64,000 nucleotides of DNA from Paenarthrobacter sp. PH39-S1 (GTDB lineage Bacteria > Actinomycetota > Actinomycetes > Actinomycetales > Micrococcaceae), in contig NZ_JASISR010000015.1 of assembly GCF_030063245.1 (NCBI RefSeq), positions 1 through 64,000 on the forward strand, given 5' to 3'. The notes below the pieces were generated by a model that ran no database searches, had not been told where the DNA came from, and was given only the letters and a program-made list of their open reading frames with translations. How positions within the stretch are numbered: the first letter of the stretch is position 1; each line of letters begins with the position of its first letter. Position numbers and translations under genes: made by a program. Below are positions 16,307 through 25,494 of this stretch, piece after piece.

Positions 16307-17348
16307 AAGGTGTCGGCACGTTCGGTGACCCGGGGCTTTCTGCCCCCTTCATGAGCCCCGGGGTCACTGGCGTGTCCGGCACCTCACCGATCACTCCTCG
16401 CTTTGGACCGGAAATGGAAAGAGCTTGGTGAAGCCAAGCTACATCGGCGTGGCGCCGCGGAGGCGGATTCATCGGGGGCTCTATCATGCCGACCAGTTTC
16501 CACCAGCGTTCGGTTCGAGGGTCGGTGAGCTTACTCAGCTCCTGGTCCAGCCAGCGTCGGAACGAGGAAGTGGGCTGTTCACCGAAGGCGGCGGCGTGTG
16601 CGGCGACGTATTCGTTGACCGCACGATGGGCGCGCGGATCCTCCGCGGCGACGCCGGCCCCGCGCGCTTGGTGGGCCAGCTCGAAAGCTAGATCCATTTG
16701 GATCCGCCACGTGGCAGCATCGAGGTCGGGGGCTGTATGGTCCGCAAACCAGGTGGCCTGGGCCCTGACTACTCGCTGAAAGTCCGCGTCGGCCGCCAGT
16801 TCGGCTAGCTCCAGCCAAGCATCGATCTGCTCGCCGGTGGGAGCGATGGGAAGCTTGGGAATGCCGGCTGAAGCGAACCATGCCGTATCATCTTCGGGCG
16901 CCCTATGCAAGGCCCTGCTCCAAAAGCGTTCCAGCAGACGGTCGCGGTTGGCGGCCTCCAATCGCGATAGCAGCTGCAGTCGAGCCACTGTGTGCTCGGG
17001 CGGAGCGTCAACGACGGCGCGTGCGACGGCGAGTTGGCGTTCGAGCGCAGCCAATCTCACCTGCAAGATTTCGGCGTGATCGCTGAGCACCTGCTGCATC
17101 GATGCGGAGCCGGCGAGCAGTGCGGCGATGGTCGGTAGGTCCACGTCGAGGGAGCGCAGGCCGCCGATCAACTGAAGACGAGCCAGGTCGGCAGAAGTGT
17201 AGCGCCTGTGACCGGCCGAAGTGCGACGCGGCGGCAGCAGATCAGCGTCGGAGTAGAAACGAATGGTCTTGACCGATAGGCCACTCGCACTGGCCAGGCG
17301 CCCTATCGACCAGAGTTCCGCACGACCGTCACCATCTTGTATCTCCAC
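16242..17348 (-). CDS. MerR-family regulator with a long C-terminal domain
   Basis: 368 residues. Residues about 10-80 are a MerR HTH: IGRLASASGLSVKTIRFYSD, ADLLPPRRTSAGHRRYTSAD. A dimerisation helix follows, then a ~220-residue domain of unknown fold with repeated tryptophans (TAWFAS, ATWFAD, RWWKLV). MerR proteins of this length usually sense an organic ligand. The last ~60 residues after WLHQALSISGP are proline-rich and lie antisense to the monooxygenase 3' end, which suggests that the original stop was lost. Confidence 0.82.
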   Translation of the reverse strand: MEIQDGDGRAELWSIGRLASASGLSVKTIRFYSDADLLPPRRTSAGHRRYTSADLARLQLIGGLRSLDVDLPTIAALLAGSASMQQVLSDHAEILQVRLAALERQLAVARAVVDAPPEHTVARLQLLSRLEAANRDRLLERFWSRALHRAPEDDTAWFASAGIPKLPIAPTGEQIDAWLELAELAADADFQRVVRAQATWFADHTAPDLDAATWRIQMDLAFELAHQARGAGVAAEDPRAHRAVNEYVAAHAAAFGEQPTSSFRRWLDQELSKLTDPRTERWWKLVGMIEPPMNPPPRRHADVAWLHQALSISGPKRGVIGEVPDTPVTPGLMKGAESPGSPNVPTPFTRGGWGQVESEYWPSQCDGW

Positions 17349-17458
17349 TAACTGGAGATACTAGCCTGGCTTCATGACCTTACCTGACAGCCCTACACCC
17401 TTGCTTGGCCCCAGCTCGGATCACCGCATTCCTAGAGGCGACGCGGAGCCGATCACTG

Positions 17459-17590
17459 ACGAAATCGATCGGAGCCGACCTGCCAGGCGCCGCGGTGAAC
17501 GGGCCCACGCGCACCCGATGGAACACCGTGGACATGTTGTGCGAGGACCCGAACGGGTACCAGGTCGTGCTCAGTCGTCAGGTAGCACCG
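17459..17590 (+). pseudogene. Glyoxalase/VOC-family protein remnant
   Basis: GAAVNGPTRTRWNTVDMLCE followed by DPNGYQVVLS is the C-terminal strand pair of a glyoxalase/bleomycin-resistance (VOC) protein, including the metal-site Glu of CEDPNGY. Nothing else of the domain is readable upstream in any frame. The fragment sits between the MerR gene and the CGNR gene. Confidence 0.6.
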
Positions 17591-17656
17591 AGCGATGTGG
17601 ATCCGCGCTGGAGCGCCCGGGTCCGGCGCTCGGTGGCGGAGTCGAGGACCTGAGGG

Positions 17657-18178
17657 GTGGAGAATCCAGCTACGCCCAGAGAGCCTCCACCAGCTCATCC
17701 AGTGTCCATGCCCGCCGGATGGCTCCCCTTGACTGCTCCGTACCGTCCGGTGCAGTCATCGCTGGCCCTTGCCGAAGCCCTGCTCAATGGTGCTACATCC
17801 GCTCATCCAGGCCCCTGGCGGCAGCTGGCCGCAGCAGTCGGAAACAGCACAGCATGCACGGCAACGGTCAATGAACTGCTCACCGTCGCGCTAGCGCGCT
17901 GGAAGCTGGCGAACAGCGGGAATGGCTGGCGAATCGCGCTGGTATCCAAACCCGGTATTACCTTTGATGAACTCGCTGCGCTACAAGGGCTGGTGCTGCT
18001 GGTGGAATCGGTTGGTTGGACCCGGCTCAAGACTTGCGACTTCCGCAGCTGCGGTCGCGTGTTCCTGGACTGGACCAATGGCGGCAACCGTCGAGGCTGC
18101 AGCAGCCACCTCCACCACCCGAGTAAGTCTCTACAGGCGTCCGCCGCCAAGAAGGACAAGTACGGAATGACGACATGA
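17657..18178 (+). CDS. CGNR zinc-finger transcriptional regulator-like protein
   Basis: 173 residues. The C-terminal TCDFRSCGRVFLDWTNGGNR followed by RGCSSH is a CGNR-type zinc finger (CX4-5C ... CxxH). In this family the N-terminal domain (about residues 1-110 here) is a stress-response ABATE domain, of which this protein keeps only a short version. The zinc ligands appear complete. DNA binding is inferred; no obvious target operon, although the DUF5946/MFS genes follow in the same direction. Confidence 0.7.
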   Translation: MENPATPREPPPAHPVSMPAGWLPLTAPYRPVQSSLALAEALLNGATSAHPGPWRQLAAAVGNSTACTATVNELLTVALARWKLANSGNGWRIALVSKPGITFDELAALQGLVLLVESVGWTRLKTCDFRSCGRVFLDWTNGGNRRGCSSHLHHPSKSLQASAAKKDKYGMTT

Positions 18179-18284
18179 AAACCTCGGTGACCTCATCTTC
18201 AGGGGCGACGCCCGGGCTTCGGCACAGTGTCCATCTCGCATTGGTGGTCCTCGAGACGAATCTGCTGATCGACGCCTGCATGCG

Positions 18285-18857
18285 TTGCATGCCAACCCGA
18301 GACGCGGCCTCTTATGGGCGGTCCCGGTGACCGCGACGGTGGTCTGCCTCGGCTGTGGCGCTAGAGTGCCCGATCTTCCCGGTCCCACGCACCGCTACAT
18401 GCGCTCTTCGCCCGGCTGCTGGCAGCTATTCGGTGAAATCAGCGAGGCCACATTCAGTGCGGGCGGATCTCCGGCCGAGCAGCCGCACATGGACTGCTTC
18501 GCGGTCCAACACCCGGACGGGGCGGAGACTGATCGGCGGCAACGGGGCTCCGTTGCGGTGCACCTGATTTGCCTGTGCCTACGTTTAGAACATCATCTCT
18601 CCCCGCCGCGTCTCGCGGCGCTCCGCCCCCAGATCAGCCAGAGGGCATTACCGAGACTCGGTCTTGCCGGCTTTCCATATTTGCCCCGACCCGCGTCCGT
18701 TGGTGAGCTCACTGTCGCTGACGTTCATGCCGCCATCGACTCGCAGCACTTCCTCACGGTCAGCACAGCCTGGGCGCAAGCCAGCTGGTTAGTATGGGCC
18801 GAGCACCACACCCAGGTCAACGAATGGGCCACGGCCGTCTTGAGGGAGCGCGCATGA
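18285..18857 (+). CDS. DUF5946 family protein (first of a tandem pair)
   Basis: 190 residues. Family marks: CLGCGARVPDLPGPTHRYMR near residue 21, SSPGCW, then MDCFAVQHPDG and VAVHLICLCLRLEH. The function of DUF5946 is unknown; the CxxC-plus-Cys pattern suggests metal binding. The start is uncertain: homology begins at CLGCG, so the GTG codons 20-40 bases downstream could be used instead. It overlaps the next gene, a paralogue, by ATGA. Confidence 0.72.
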   Translation: MHANPRRGLLWAVPVTATVVCLGCGARVPDLPGPTHRYMRSSPGCWQLFGEISEATFSAGGSPAEQPHMDCFAVQHPDGAETDRRQRGSVAVHLICLCLRLEHHLSPPRLAALRPQISQRALPRLGLAGFPYLPRPASVGELTVADVHAAIDSQHFLTVSTAWAQASWLVWAEHHTQVNEWATAVLRERA

Positions 18858-19375
18858 ACGACCCCCATCCCGCTGATTTGGCCGTCTGTCCCGGCTGCGG
18901 ACTGCGCACGCCACCTAGCCGGTTGGAGACAACAATGACAATGTGGCGAGGCGCCTCACCAGGCTGCGCCGCGTTGTACGCCAGGGTCCTCGCCCGGTCT
19001 TACTCTGATCGTGACTACCGACCGCTGCATCAACTGCTCCTTGACACCTACAGCGCCCAACACCCAGGCGGAACCGAGCATCGCCAAGTCCAGGTCATGG
19101 CGCTGTCACTGATGACCCTGGCGCTCTTCGTAGAAAACGGTACCGAGCCTGCGCTAGGACCTCGACTACATCAGGCGATGATGGCAAGACGGCCGGCCTT
19201 TCACTGGCTCGCACCTCCTCCCCTCCAGGGGCTGACCACGATCTGGGAGATCCACGAGACTGAGGGACCCTCCGAATATGAGGTCGTCCTCCGCCGATGG
19301 GCTACCCAGATATGGACCGCATGGGCCCCACATCACGACACAATCCACATGTGGAATGCGTACGCCCTCGGATGA
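18854..19375 (+). CDS. DUF5946 family protein (second of a tandem pair)
   Basis: 173 residues from ATG 18854. It repeats the pattern of its neighbour: VCPGCGLRTPPSRL, GASPGCAALY, LLLDTYSAQHPGG, QVQVMALSLMTLALFVENG. The two are diverged duplicates (clearly alignable, perhaps a third identical). Stop and next start overlap as ATGA, so DUF5946-DUF5946-MFS was one translationally coupled operon. Role unknown. Confidence 0.72.
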   Translation: MNDPHPADLAVCPGCGLRTPPSRLETTMTMWRGASPGCAALYARVLARSYSDRDYRPLHQLLLDTYSAQHPGGTEHRQVQVMALSLMTLALFVENGTEPALGPRLHQAMMARRPAFHWLAPPPLQGLTTIWEIHETEGPSEYEVVLRRWATQIWTAWAPHHDTIHMWNAYALG

Positions 19376-20534
19376 AGCGGATTACGCCGATACGCCTTCG
19401 ACTCGGGCCCTACATTGCTTTCGCCGGGTTCGGCCTCTTCTGGGGAACCTGGGCTGCCGCCCTCCCCGCACTGCGGGACGCGGGTGGCCTCACCGTTGCG
19501 CAACTAGGTGGCGCACTACTGTGCGTAGGCTCAGGTGCCCTGCCGGCCATGCTATTCACGGGCCGAATGGTCGAGCGCTTCGGGGCTCGCATCACCGGTC
19601 TGTTACTCATCACGCTCGCCGCCTCCGGCACTCTCCTCGCCTGTCAGGCCCACGACGTCTACTCGATCGTCATCGGAATGCTCCTCGTTGGAGCAGCGTC
19701 AGGTGCATCTGACGTCGGTGCGAACGCTCTCGCTGCACTCGGTGAGGAGAGGTCCCAACAGCGCGTCATCACGTTCGGACACGTTGTCTTTTCGTCTTTC
19801 GTCGTCGCTGGTAGCCTCGGAACCGGAGTGCTACGGGCCGCTGGCGGCAACATGCTGCTGATCTTCGCAAGCGCTGGCCTGTTGATCGCCATGGCCGGCG
19901 CCGCAGTTTTCGCCGCCGGCAGTGAAGGACCGCATCGTCGCGAGACCGGGACCACCTCGAAGGATAGGTGCCCGTCGAGTCCTGTGTGGCCGTTCGTAAT
20001 CATTGGCCTCGTCGGTGCGCTCGGCTTCGCTGCGGAGAACGCACACCAGAGTTGGAGTGCGCTCTTCCTCGGAGACGAACTACGCGCTAGCGGCGGCTGG
20101 CTGCTCTGGCCCCAGCGACCTTCGCAGCAGCGGAGGCCCTTACTCGTTTCGCAGTCGGATTCTCGACCCGCATGTCAGACAGACATCTCCTTGTCGGCGG
20201 CGCCGGAATCGCTTGTGTCGGGACACTGTCGCTCGCCGCCGCGCAAGACATCCCGATCGCTTTGCCAGGCCTCGCTCTAGCTGACATCGGAACGTCGGTG
20301 CTATTTCCCACTCTGCTCAGTCGCTCACTCCGCGACGTGCCGGTCCATTATCGCGGCAGAGCTACCCCAACAATTGGAACTACCGCGTACGTCGGCATTC
20401 TCGCCGGAGCCGTCGGCCTTCGTGTATCCATGATCGGAGTTGCCGCACTCACTGCGATGTTCGCCCTGTATGCGCCCATGGCCACACGGAGGCTTGCTCA
20501 AACCAGCCAGGGCGTGCCCGCCAGCCGCCGCTAG
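19372..20534 (+). pseudogene. MFS transporter with one frameshift
   Basis: The first frame (19372 to about 20095) gives an MFS N-terminal half: YIAFAGFGLFWGTWAAALPA, then GRMVERFGARITG (loop 2-3 motif) and several membrane spans. Near 20095-20100 homology moves to another frame, AALAPATFAAAEALTRFAVG, then FSTRMSDRHLL (loop 8-9), and continues to TAA-type stop at 20534 with the last four spans. A single indel explains it. The family matches sugar/small-molecule MFS exporters such as the YbjJ group. Either a recent inactivation or a sequencing error. Confidence 0.75.
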
Positions 20535-20794
20535 GATCGGCTCGGCGGCGTCCGCCCTGTAGCCGTTGCGTTACCTTCACCGTTGTCGTAACGTGTTCCG
20601 GTTGCCTAGGGCGGCGGTTTCGGGTGAAGTGTTCGCGCGGACCCGACGTGAGCGCAGGTGTCGGGCCTCTCGCTTAGGGAGTCATTCCGACGGCATGGGG
20701 TCGGCGGCCGACAGTGCAGCAGGCTCTCGAAAGGCGGCACTGGTCGCGGCCCTGACGCCGTGCTGGAATCGGGTGAGGGAGGGACAAGGTTCGG

Positions 20795-21352
20795 ATGACA
20801 CTTCTCGTGCTCCTCAATGGCGGCCCCGCTTCCGGGAAAAGCACTCTCGCTCATCTTTGGGCCCTGGAGCGTCCTCTTGCCCTGTCCCTCGACATAGACG
20901 TTCTGAGGGCCATGATCGCGGACTGGGAAAGTCACCCTGTCGATGCAGGTCTTAGGGCGCGAGAACTCGCGCTTTCAATGATCAGAAACCATCTCATCCA
21001 CGAGCATGATGTCATCGTTCCTCAGTTCGTGGCTCGGGCCACCTTCATTGATCAGCTGAACCTGACGGCGGTGGCATCGGGCGCACAGTTCATCGAGGTG
21101 GCACTCCTCGAGGCTCACGACGTGGCAGAACGGCGCTTCCGTGATCGCGCTGGCCGAGCTGAACGATCCAAAGAGGCTCGCAGAATCCACGGGGCCCTCG
21201 GAGCAGAGTCAATGCAGGAGTTGTTCGAGCACCATCGAGAATTCAACGACAGCCGCGATCCAGTCCTCCTTGTTCGACCGGTCGATGGCGACCTCACCAC
21301 ATCCCTCGACCGTCTCAGGGCCGCGATTCTGTCTCACACCACGAGACCCTGA
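20795..21352 (+). CDS. P-loop kinase-like AAA protein
   Basis: 185 residues. Walker A LLNGGPASGKSTLAH at residues 6-20, LSLDIDVLRAMI (Walker B-like Asp pair), VIVPQFVARATFID, and an arginine-rich lid RFRDRAGRAERSKEARR. It resembles the zeta-toxin/chloramphenicol-phosphotransferase-like P-loop kinases, which phosphorylate small molecules. The substrate is unknown. It stands alone, with no antitoxin-like gene next to it. Confidence 0.8.
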   Translation: MTLLVLLNGGPASGKSTLAHLWALERPLALSLDIDVLRAMIADWESHPVDAGLRARELALSMIRNHLIHEHDVIVPQFVARATFIDQLNLTAVASGAQFIEVALLEAHDVAERRFRDRAGRAERSKEARRIHGALGAESMQELFEHHREFNDSRDPVLLVRPVDGDLTTSLDRLRAAILSHTTRP

Positions 21353-21715
21353 CACGAGCGCCCGCACGCGGAGGGATCGGTCTTGGATTGCCCTCGTGGA
21401 CTCCTTCTGGGTTGACATAGCCACCCCTAGGTCAGTGCGTGCTGTCCTGGAGGTCAAGCCCCACGAGAAATCGTGAGGAGGTCCTGCACCTTGTCGAGGC
21501 GCCCGCCTGACGGCGCTAGAAAGAGTTAACAGAGCCTGTGCTTATGGACTGGGACCGGACAGCAGCTTGGACGTTCTTGTGTCGTCGGTGGCCGCTGCAC
21601 GCCAAGGTCGACCGGCCGAGAGCAAGGCAGCGCAGCATCTTCGGCGACGAGGCGGCCCTCGCGGCGCAGCTGCTCGCCGACGCGCCGGAAGGCCGCGACT
21701 GAGAGGAGACGCTGA
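21353..21715. other. Stretch without a recognisable gene
   Basis: Several open frames on both strands, none with family features or a convincing ribosome-binding site. It leads into an IS3 transposase remnant, so it may be part of a lost element. Confidence 0.4.
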
Positions 21716-21873
21716 AGAAACCAAACGCTGTCGGCCCACCCGGAAGGACCTGCGGATTGCGATCGTGAGCTGGATAGAGCGGACCCCGGCCATGCCAGGA
21801 GGACGGGCTCGGCTGTTTCACCCGGGATGGGTTCGAGATGACCATGAAACCAGCCGTCACCCGGGCGGCGTGA
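21716..21873 (+). pseudogene. IS3-family transposase C-terminal remnant, frameshifted
   Basis: PTRKDLRIAIVSWIERT is the same block seen in the scar at 1421-1516. The terminal part then appears in another frame as GLGCFTRDGFEMTMKPAVTR-AA and a TGA at 21871-21873. This matches the usual IS51-type ending (LGRLTPVEYEIIM...). Residues that normally form the arginine-rich RRRRQ loop are scrambled by indels. It is an inactive remnant. Confidence 0.65.
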
Positions 21874-21985
21874 AAGGAACAGTCGTCACCTGTCACCAGC
21901 TTCTACAGCGGCCCCGGTTACGACTCGGATTTTTGCAGAAACTAGGTTTTGAAGGGTCACTGGTCGCCGCAGAGGTAACGTTCCA

Positions 21986-22630
21986 CTACGAGGTTCGGCC
22001 CACGAGCACGGACACGCGCTCTGCGATCAGAACAACCCCGACGATGACCATCGCAGCGCCCGCGATGCGGGTAGTGATGCGTGCAACCTGTGGACGTGAC
22101 CCGAGGATGCGATCGGCAGCGTGGCCGAGCGCAACGTAAAACACCGCGCATACGAAGACAAACGTTGCGCCGAGCACACCGATTTGGATGGGCACGGTCC
22201 AGCTCGCGTTCGGGCGGGTGAATTGCGGGAGTATCGCGAGAAAGATCAGCAGACCCTTCGGATTCAGAGCGCTGACGCCGATCCCGCGCAGTAGCACGGT
22301 CTTTCGGGTGCGGCGGGGGAGGCCCGAGTCGTCGCCACACTGCGCGATTCCCTCAGGCTGGCGCAGGATAGTGATGCCGAGATAAACCAGGTACGCGGCA
22401 CCAACGAGAATCAGCACGGTCAGTGCCACAGGAATGGTGGCAACGAGCGGCCCGACACCTCCGGCGATCGCGGCAGTGATCAGCGAGTATCCGATCATGA
22501 GTCCAGCGACCGCTGGGAACACAATCCGATCCCGCGCGCCGGCCGCAAGGACGAACGCCCAATCCGGACCGGGCACTGCGACTAAGGTCAGCGCCACGCC
22601 CGCGAAAGTGGCGACAAGATAAGGCTCCAC
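21986..22630 (-). CDS. LysE/RhtB-family amino-acid exporter
   Basis: 214 residues with about six membrane spans and the family signature VALTLVAVPGPDWAFVLAAG at the N terminus and GVSALNPKGLLIFLAILPQF in the middle. The start is GTG 22630 behind GGGAGGAA. It is divergent from an Lrp/AsnC regulator with a 94-bp gap, the classic pair in which an Lrp-type sensor of an amino acid switches on its export. Confidence 0.92.
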   Translation of the reverse strand: MEPYLVATFAGVALTLVAVPGPDWAFVLAAGARDRIVFPAVAGLMIGYSLITAAIAGGVGPLVATIPVALTVLILVGAAYLVYLGITILRQPEGIAQCGDDSGLPRRTRKTVLLRGIGVSALNPKGLLIFLAILPQFTRPNASWTVPIQIGVLGATFVFVCAVFYVALGHAADRILGSRPQVARITTRIAGAAMVIVGVVLIAERVSVLVGRTS

Positions 22631-22724
22631 ATCTTCCTCCCACGAAGAAGGATAGACTTATATCGCCAGCATGTGCTTTCGCATTTCCTCTATTTCCCGT
22701 GCTGATGGAGGAGATACTAGATAC

Positions 22725-23195
22725 ATGGATGCGCTCGATCGGAAAATTCTTGCGGAGCTGCAGTCGGACGGCCGTCTGAGCCTGACCGATCTGGCCGCGC
22801 GAGTGAGTCTCACTCTCTCTCCCACCCACCGCCGCGTGCGCGACCTTGAACGATCCGGTGCGATCACTGGATACCGCGCAGTCGTGAACCCGTCCGCAGT
22901 CGGGCTCGCGTTCGAGGCACTCGTGTTTGTGACGATGAAGCAGGAGGACCACGACACACTCCTCTCGTTCGAAGCCGCCTTGGCTGACATTCCGAACGTC
23001 ATCCAAGGGCAGCGCCTCTTCGGTGACCCCGATTACCTCTTACGCGTGCAGACCGTTGACCTCGACGCCTATGCCCAACTCGAAGACAACGCTTTGGCGA
23101 CGCTGCCCGGCGTCCAGCGACTCACGTCGACTCTCGTCATGAAGAACGTCGTAATCGACCGCGGTTACCCTGTCGAAAATACGCAAAGCCGCTAG
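22725..23195 (+). CDS. Lrp/AsnC-family transcriptional regulator
   Basis: 156 residues from ATG 22725 with GGAGGAG upstream. N-terminal HTH LDRKILAELQSDGRLSLTDL then AARVSLTLSPTHRRVRDLER, and a C-terminal RAM ligand-binding domain with GDPDYLLRVQTVDLDAY. It probably senses an amino acid and controls the divergent LysE-type exporter. The frame runs open to 22671, but the start chosen matches family length. Confidence 0.93.
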   Translation: MDALDRKILAELQSDGRLSLTDLAARVSLTLSPTHRRVRDLERSGAITGYRAVVNPSAVGLAFEALVFVTMKQEDHDTLLSFEAALADIPNVIQGQRLFGDPDYLLRVQTVDLDAYAQLEDNALATLPGVQRLTSTLVMKNVVIDRGYPVENTQSR

Positions 23196-23832
23196 CGCTG
23201 TCCTGAAGCGCAGACGGCATCCACCGCCAAACTTGAAGCTTCGCCAGGGCCCTTCCAGGACCGGCTCGCGGCGTTCCCTCTTGTCCCGTTCATCTGACCT
23301 AACGCTTCGTAGTCGGCAACGCTCGCAATGCGTGTGGCCTTCACGGCTGTCCGCCAGCGACGCGTGATTCTGCTGTGCATTCCCGACTGTTACCGCCGTC
23401 ATCAGACGGCGCCCACAAGCGATGCCCGGGATCTTGCCCGGGCGTCGTTGACGGTCGACAGAGTTACCGAATCAGATGCTCTACGAGGAGCCAGCCGGCA
23501 CAGGCGAACACTAGTGCAATTGGGCCGATGTGTTGTAGTAGCGGCCCGCTCGTGGGCCTTCGAGGGCTCGCCTCAGGTCAAGCTCCGGCGGATTCCATGG
23601 TCGCGTCAGCCTAGCTTCGTGCCAAACCGAAGTGGCTCCCTCGATGTCCGATGGGGTTAGGTCGCGTATTTCCATAGCTCAAGTTGGTCGGAACAGTCCT
23701 GTAAGCGTAACCGCTAACGGTTCCACTTACGGCAGCGACGCCGGGAAGAGGGCAATGGACCGCGCAAGTGGTCGAGTTCGGTTGTCGTTCCCGCTCGTGG
23801 GCTCAGCAAGCTCCCTTAATATGAGCATTATC
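23196..23832. other. Long stretch without a supported gene
   Basis: No frame shows family features. On the minus strand, about 23480-23540 encodes a short hydrophobic run (IGPIALVFACAGWLLVEHL) followed by a stop. It could be the end of a decayed membrane protein, but the upstream frame is broken. Confidence 0.35.
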
Positions 23833-24327
23833 TTATTCGGTGGCCAGAAGCGATAGTGTTCGACGACGTACGACGACGATTGCTGCAAGACGGTTGATGC
23901 CGAATGACAGCAGGATGAAGCCTTTGGCGGCGGCCAGGTCGGTGCCGAGGACGCTGGCGAGGGCGAAGTTGCCGATGCGCACGACGACGAACACGGCCCA
24001 CAAGATTACGCCGATCCCGGTAAGTCGGTATTGGAGATGATCGTTAGCTTTTCGGAAGTGCGTGACGTACCCCATCGCGGTACCAGTAATGGCGACTAAC
24101 CCGAGTTCGGCGATGATGAGCCAGTCAGCGGTGACCCAGATGAGGCCTCCTGCAAGCTCGATGATCAGGTAAACGATCCCTGCGCCGATGACGATGACTG
24201 GCATGCGAAGCATCCGGTCCAGCCGCGCCGAGCGCCAGATGAACTGCCGAATGATGAGCACTGCGATCCCGACAGTGATGATGGCTTCATCGGCGATCTG
24301 GTTGACCGCACCCCAGTTCCAATCCAT
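23833..24327 (-). CDS. Integral membrane protein, DUF1453-like (pair A)
   Basis: 164 residues with five to six membrane segments and the motif FIWRSARLDRMLRMPVIVI after the first span. It resembles DUF1453/CcdC-type membrane proteins; function unknown. It is divergent from a MarR gene, and a close relative (47910-48422) sits divergent from a related MarR gene with the same operator, so the two-gene unit is conserved. Expression is probably repressed by that MarR. Confidence 0.72.
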   Translation of the reverse strand: MDWNWGAVNQIADEAIITVGIAVLIIRQFIWRSARLDRMLRMPVIVIGAGIVYLIIELAGGLIWVTADWLIIAELGLVAITGTAMGYVTHFRKANDHLQYRLTGIGVILWAVFVVVRIGNFALASVLGTDLAAAKGFILLSFGINRLAAIVVVRRRTLSLLATE

Positions 24328-24340
24328 GACACCCCCTAAT

Positions 24341-24382
24341 CAATCACTTGTGATGTAATCAAAACCGTATCACAAGTGATTG
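24341..24382. promoter_or_regulatory. MarR operator, pair A
   Basis: CAATCACTTGTGAT (24341-24354) and ATCACAAGTGATTG (24369-24382) are a perfect 14-bp inverted repeat; each arm is itself nearly palindromic (ATCACTTGTGAT). They occupy the divergent gap, and the right arm ends 9 bp before the MarR ATG. The same arms recur at 48437-48477. Two dimers could bind, blocking both directions. Confidence 0.8.
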
Positions 24383-24391
24383 AATAGGAGT

Positions 24392-24823
24392 ATGCGTGCA
24401 GCCGAACTTCACCGCCTCGCCAGACAACTCCGCGCGATCGCACTCGTGGCAACGAAGAACATCGGTTCAGACCGAGTTAACCCTGGCGAACTGTCGGTCC
24501 TGGAAGACATCGCTCGCAATCCTGGTGCGACCATCGCGGAGATCACTCACCGGACCGGACTCGCTCAGAGCTTGGTCTCCCGCATTACACACGCCATGGC
24601 CGATGCCGAAGTACTCACGATCGAGTCCGATGCCAGTGACCGCAGAAAAGTCAGGATCGACCTCACGCCCGACGTGCGTGCGACGATCCTCGATCGGGCG
24701 AACAACTCAATCTCCGAGGCCATCGCGAACAGCACCCCCATGCTTTCCCCTGGACAACGGCGCGACCTAGAACAACACCTCTCCGCAGCGGAACAACTGC
24801 TACGCGCCACCCCAGAACACTGA
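24392..24823 (+). CDS. MarR-family regulator (pair A)
   Basis: 143 residues from ATG 24392 behind TAGGAG. HTH: LSVLEDIARNPGATIAEITH, RTGLAQSLVSRITHAMADAE, with wing SDASDRRKVRI. It is 60-65% similar by eye to the protein at 48488-48928, and both lie divergent to a DUF1453-like membrane gene across a TCACTTGTGA repeat. The expected role is repression of the membrane gene and itself. Confidence 0.88.
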   Translation: MRAAELHRLARQLRAIALVATKNIGSDRVNPGELSVLEDIARNPGATIAEITHRTGLAQSLVSRITHAMADAEVLTIESDASDRRKVRIDLTPDVRATILDRANNSISEAIANSTPMLSPGQRRDLEQHLSAAEQLLRATPEH

Positions 24824-25494
24824 CCCTAAACGGTTACCCACCTGCGCAGTCAGTTGTGATTGTCTGCAGACGGTTCCCCATGCGGGACTGATTAAGTTCA
24901 AAGTCAGGTTGGTTCCATCGGGGCAGAACTCTTAGCGTGAATTTCCGTACCGATCCTCCTCAGACATCGATGACCCGCGGCGCAAGACGCGTCCCGTACC
25001 GCGGTGTTGCGAAGAACCCCACGCCTGGTGGTCTACCCGGGCGGCCGGAATCAACCTTAACGACTGATCCGCCCCGGCCTCACCCGCCACAACGGTGCCT
25101 GGGCCTGGGCCATCGCCTGAGCCGGGTGCCGCATGTTCCGCGCACCAGCTCATCGATCTCAGACGGGACAACGATTCTCAGACGGCGCAAAATTGCAGTA
25201 GCGGGCGCAACGGCCCCGTAGTCGCACCCAAAGTGCTGACCAGAACAAGCCGGCACACGGCCCGTGGGTGGCGCGTCCCTCTGGCGCCAACTCCACACTG
25301 CGTAGTGCCATCGCCACCGCACTGCCGTCAGGGTGGAACGCACGGCGGAAGCAGTGACCGCGTCGTGAGCTTGCCACACTGCGCGCAGAGGGATTTTTTT
25401 GCGGCACGTTGAACTCGCCCGTTGTCCCGCTAAGGTCCCCCCTGCGGACTGGGAGTTGTTGTGCAGCAGGGTATTGAGGACGACACCGGATAGC
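24824..25494. other. Long stretch without a supported gene
   Basis: 670 bases downstream of the MarR gene. The open frames are arginine- and proline-rich and look like random GC-rich translation. No repeat, terminator hairpin or family motif was found. Confidence 0.4.

Noticed and set aside
20795-21352. Zeta-toxin of a toxin-antitoxin pair
   Set aside because: The P-loop kinase fold fits loosely, but no small antitoxin gene is adjacent; left as a kinase-like protein.
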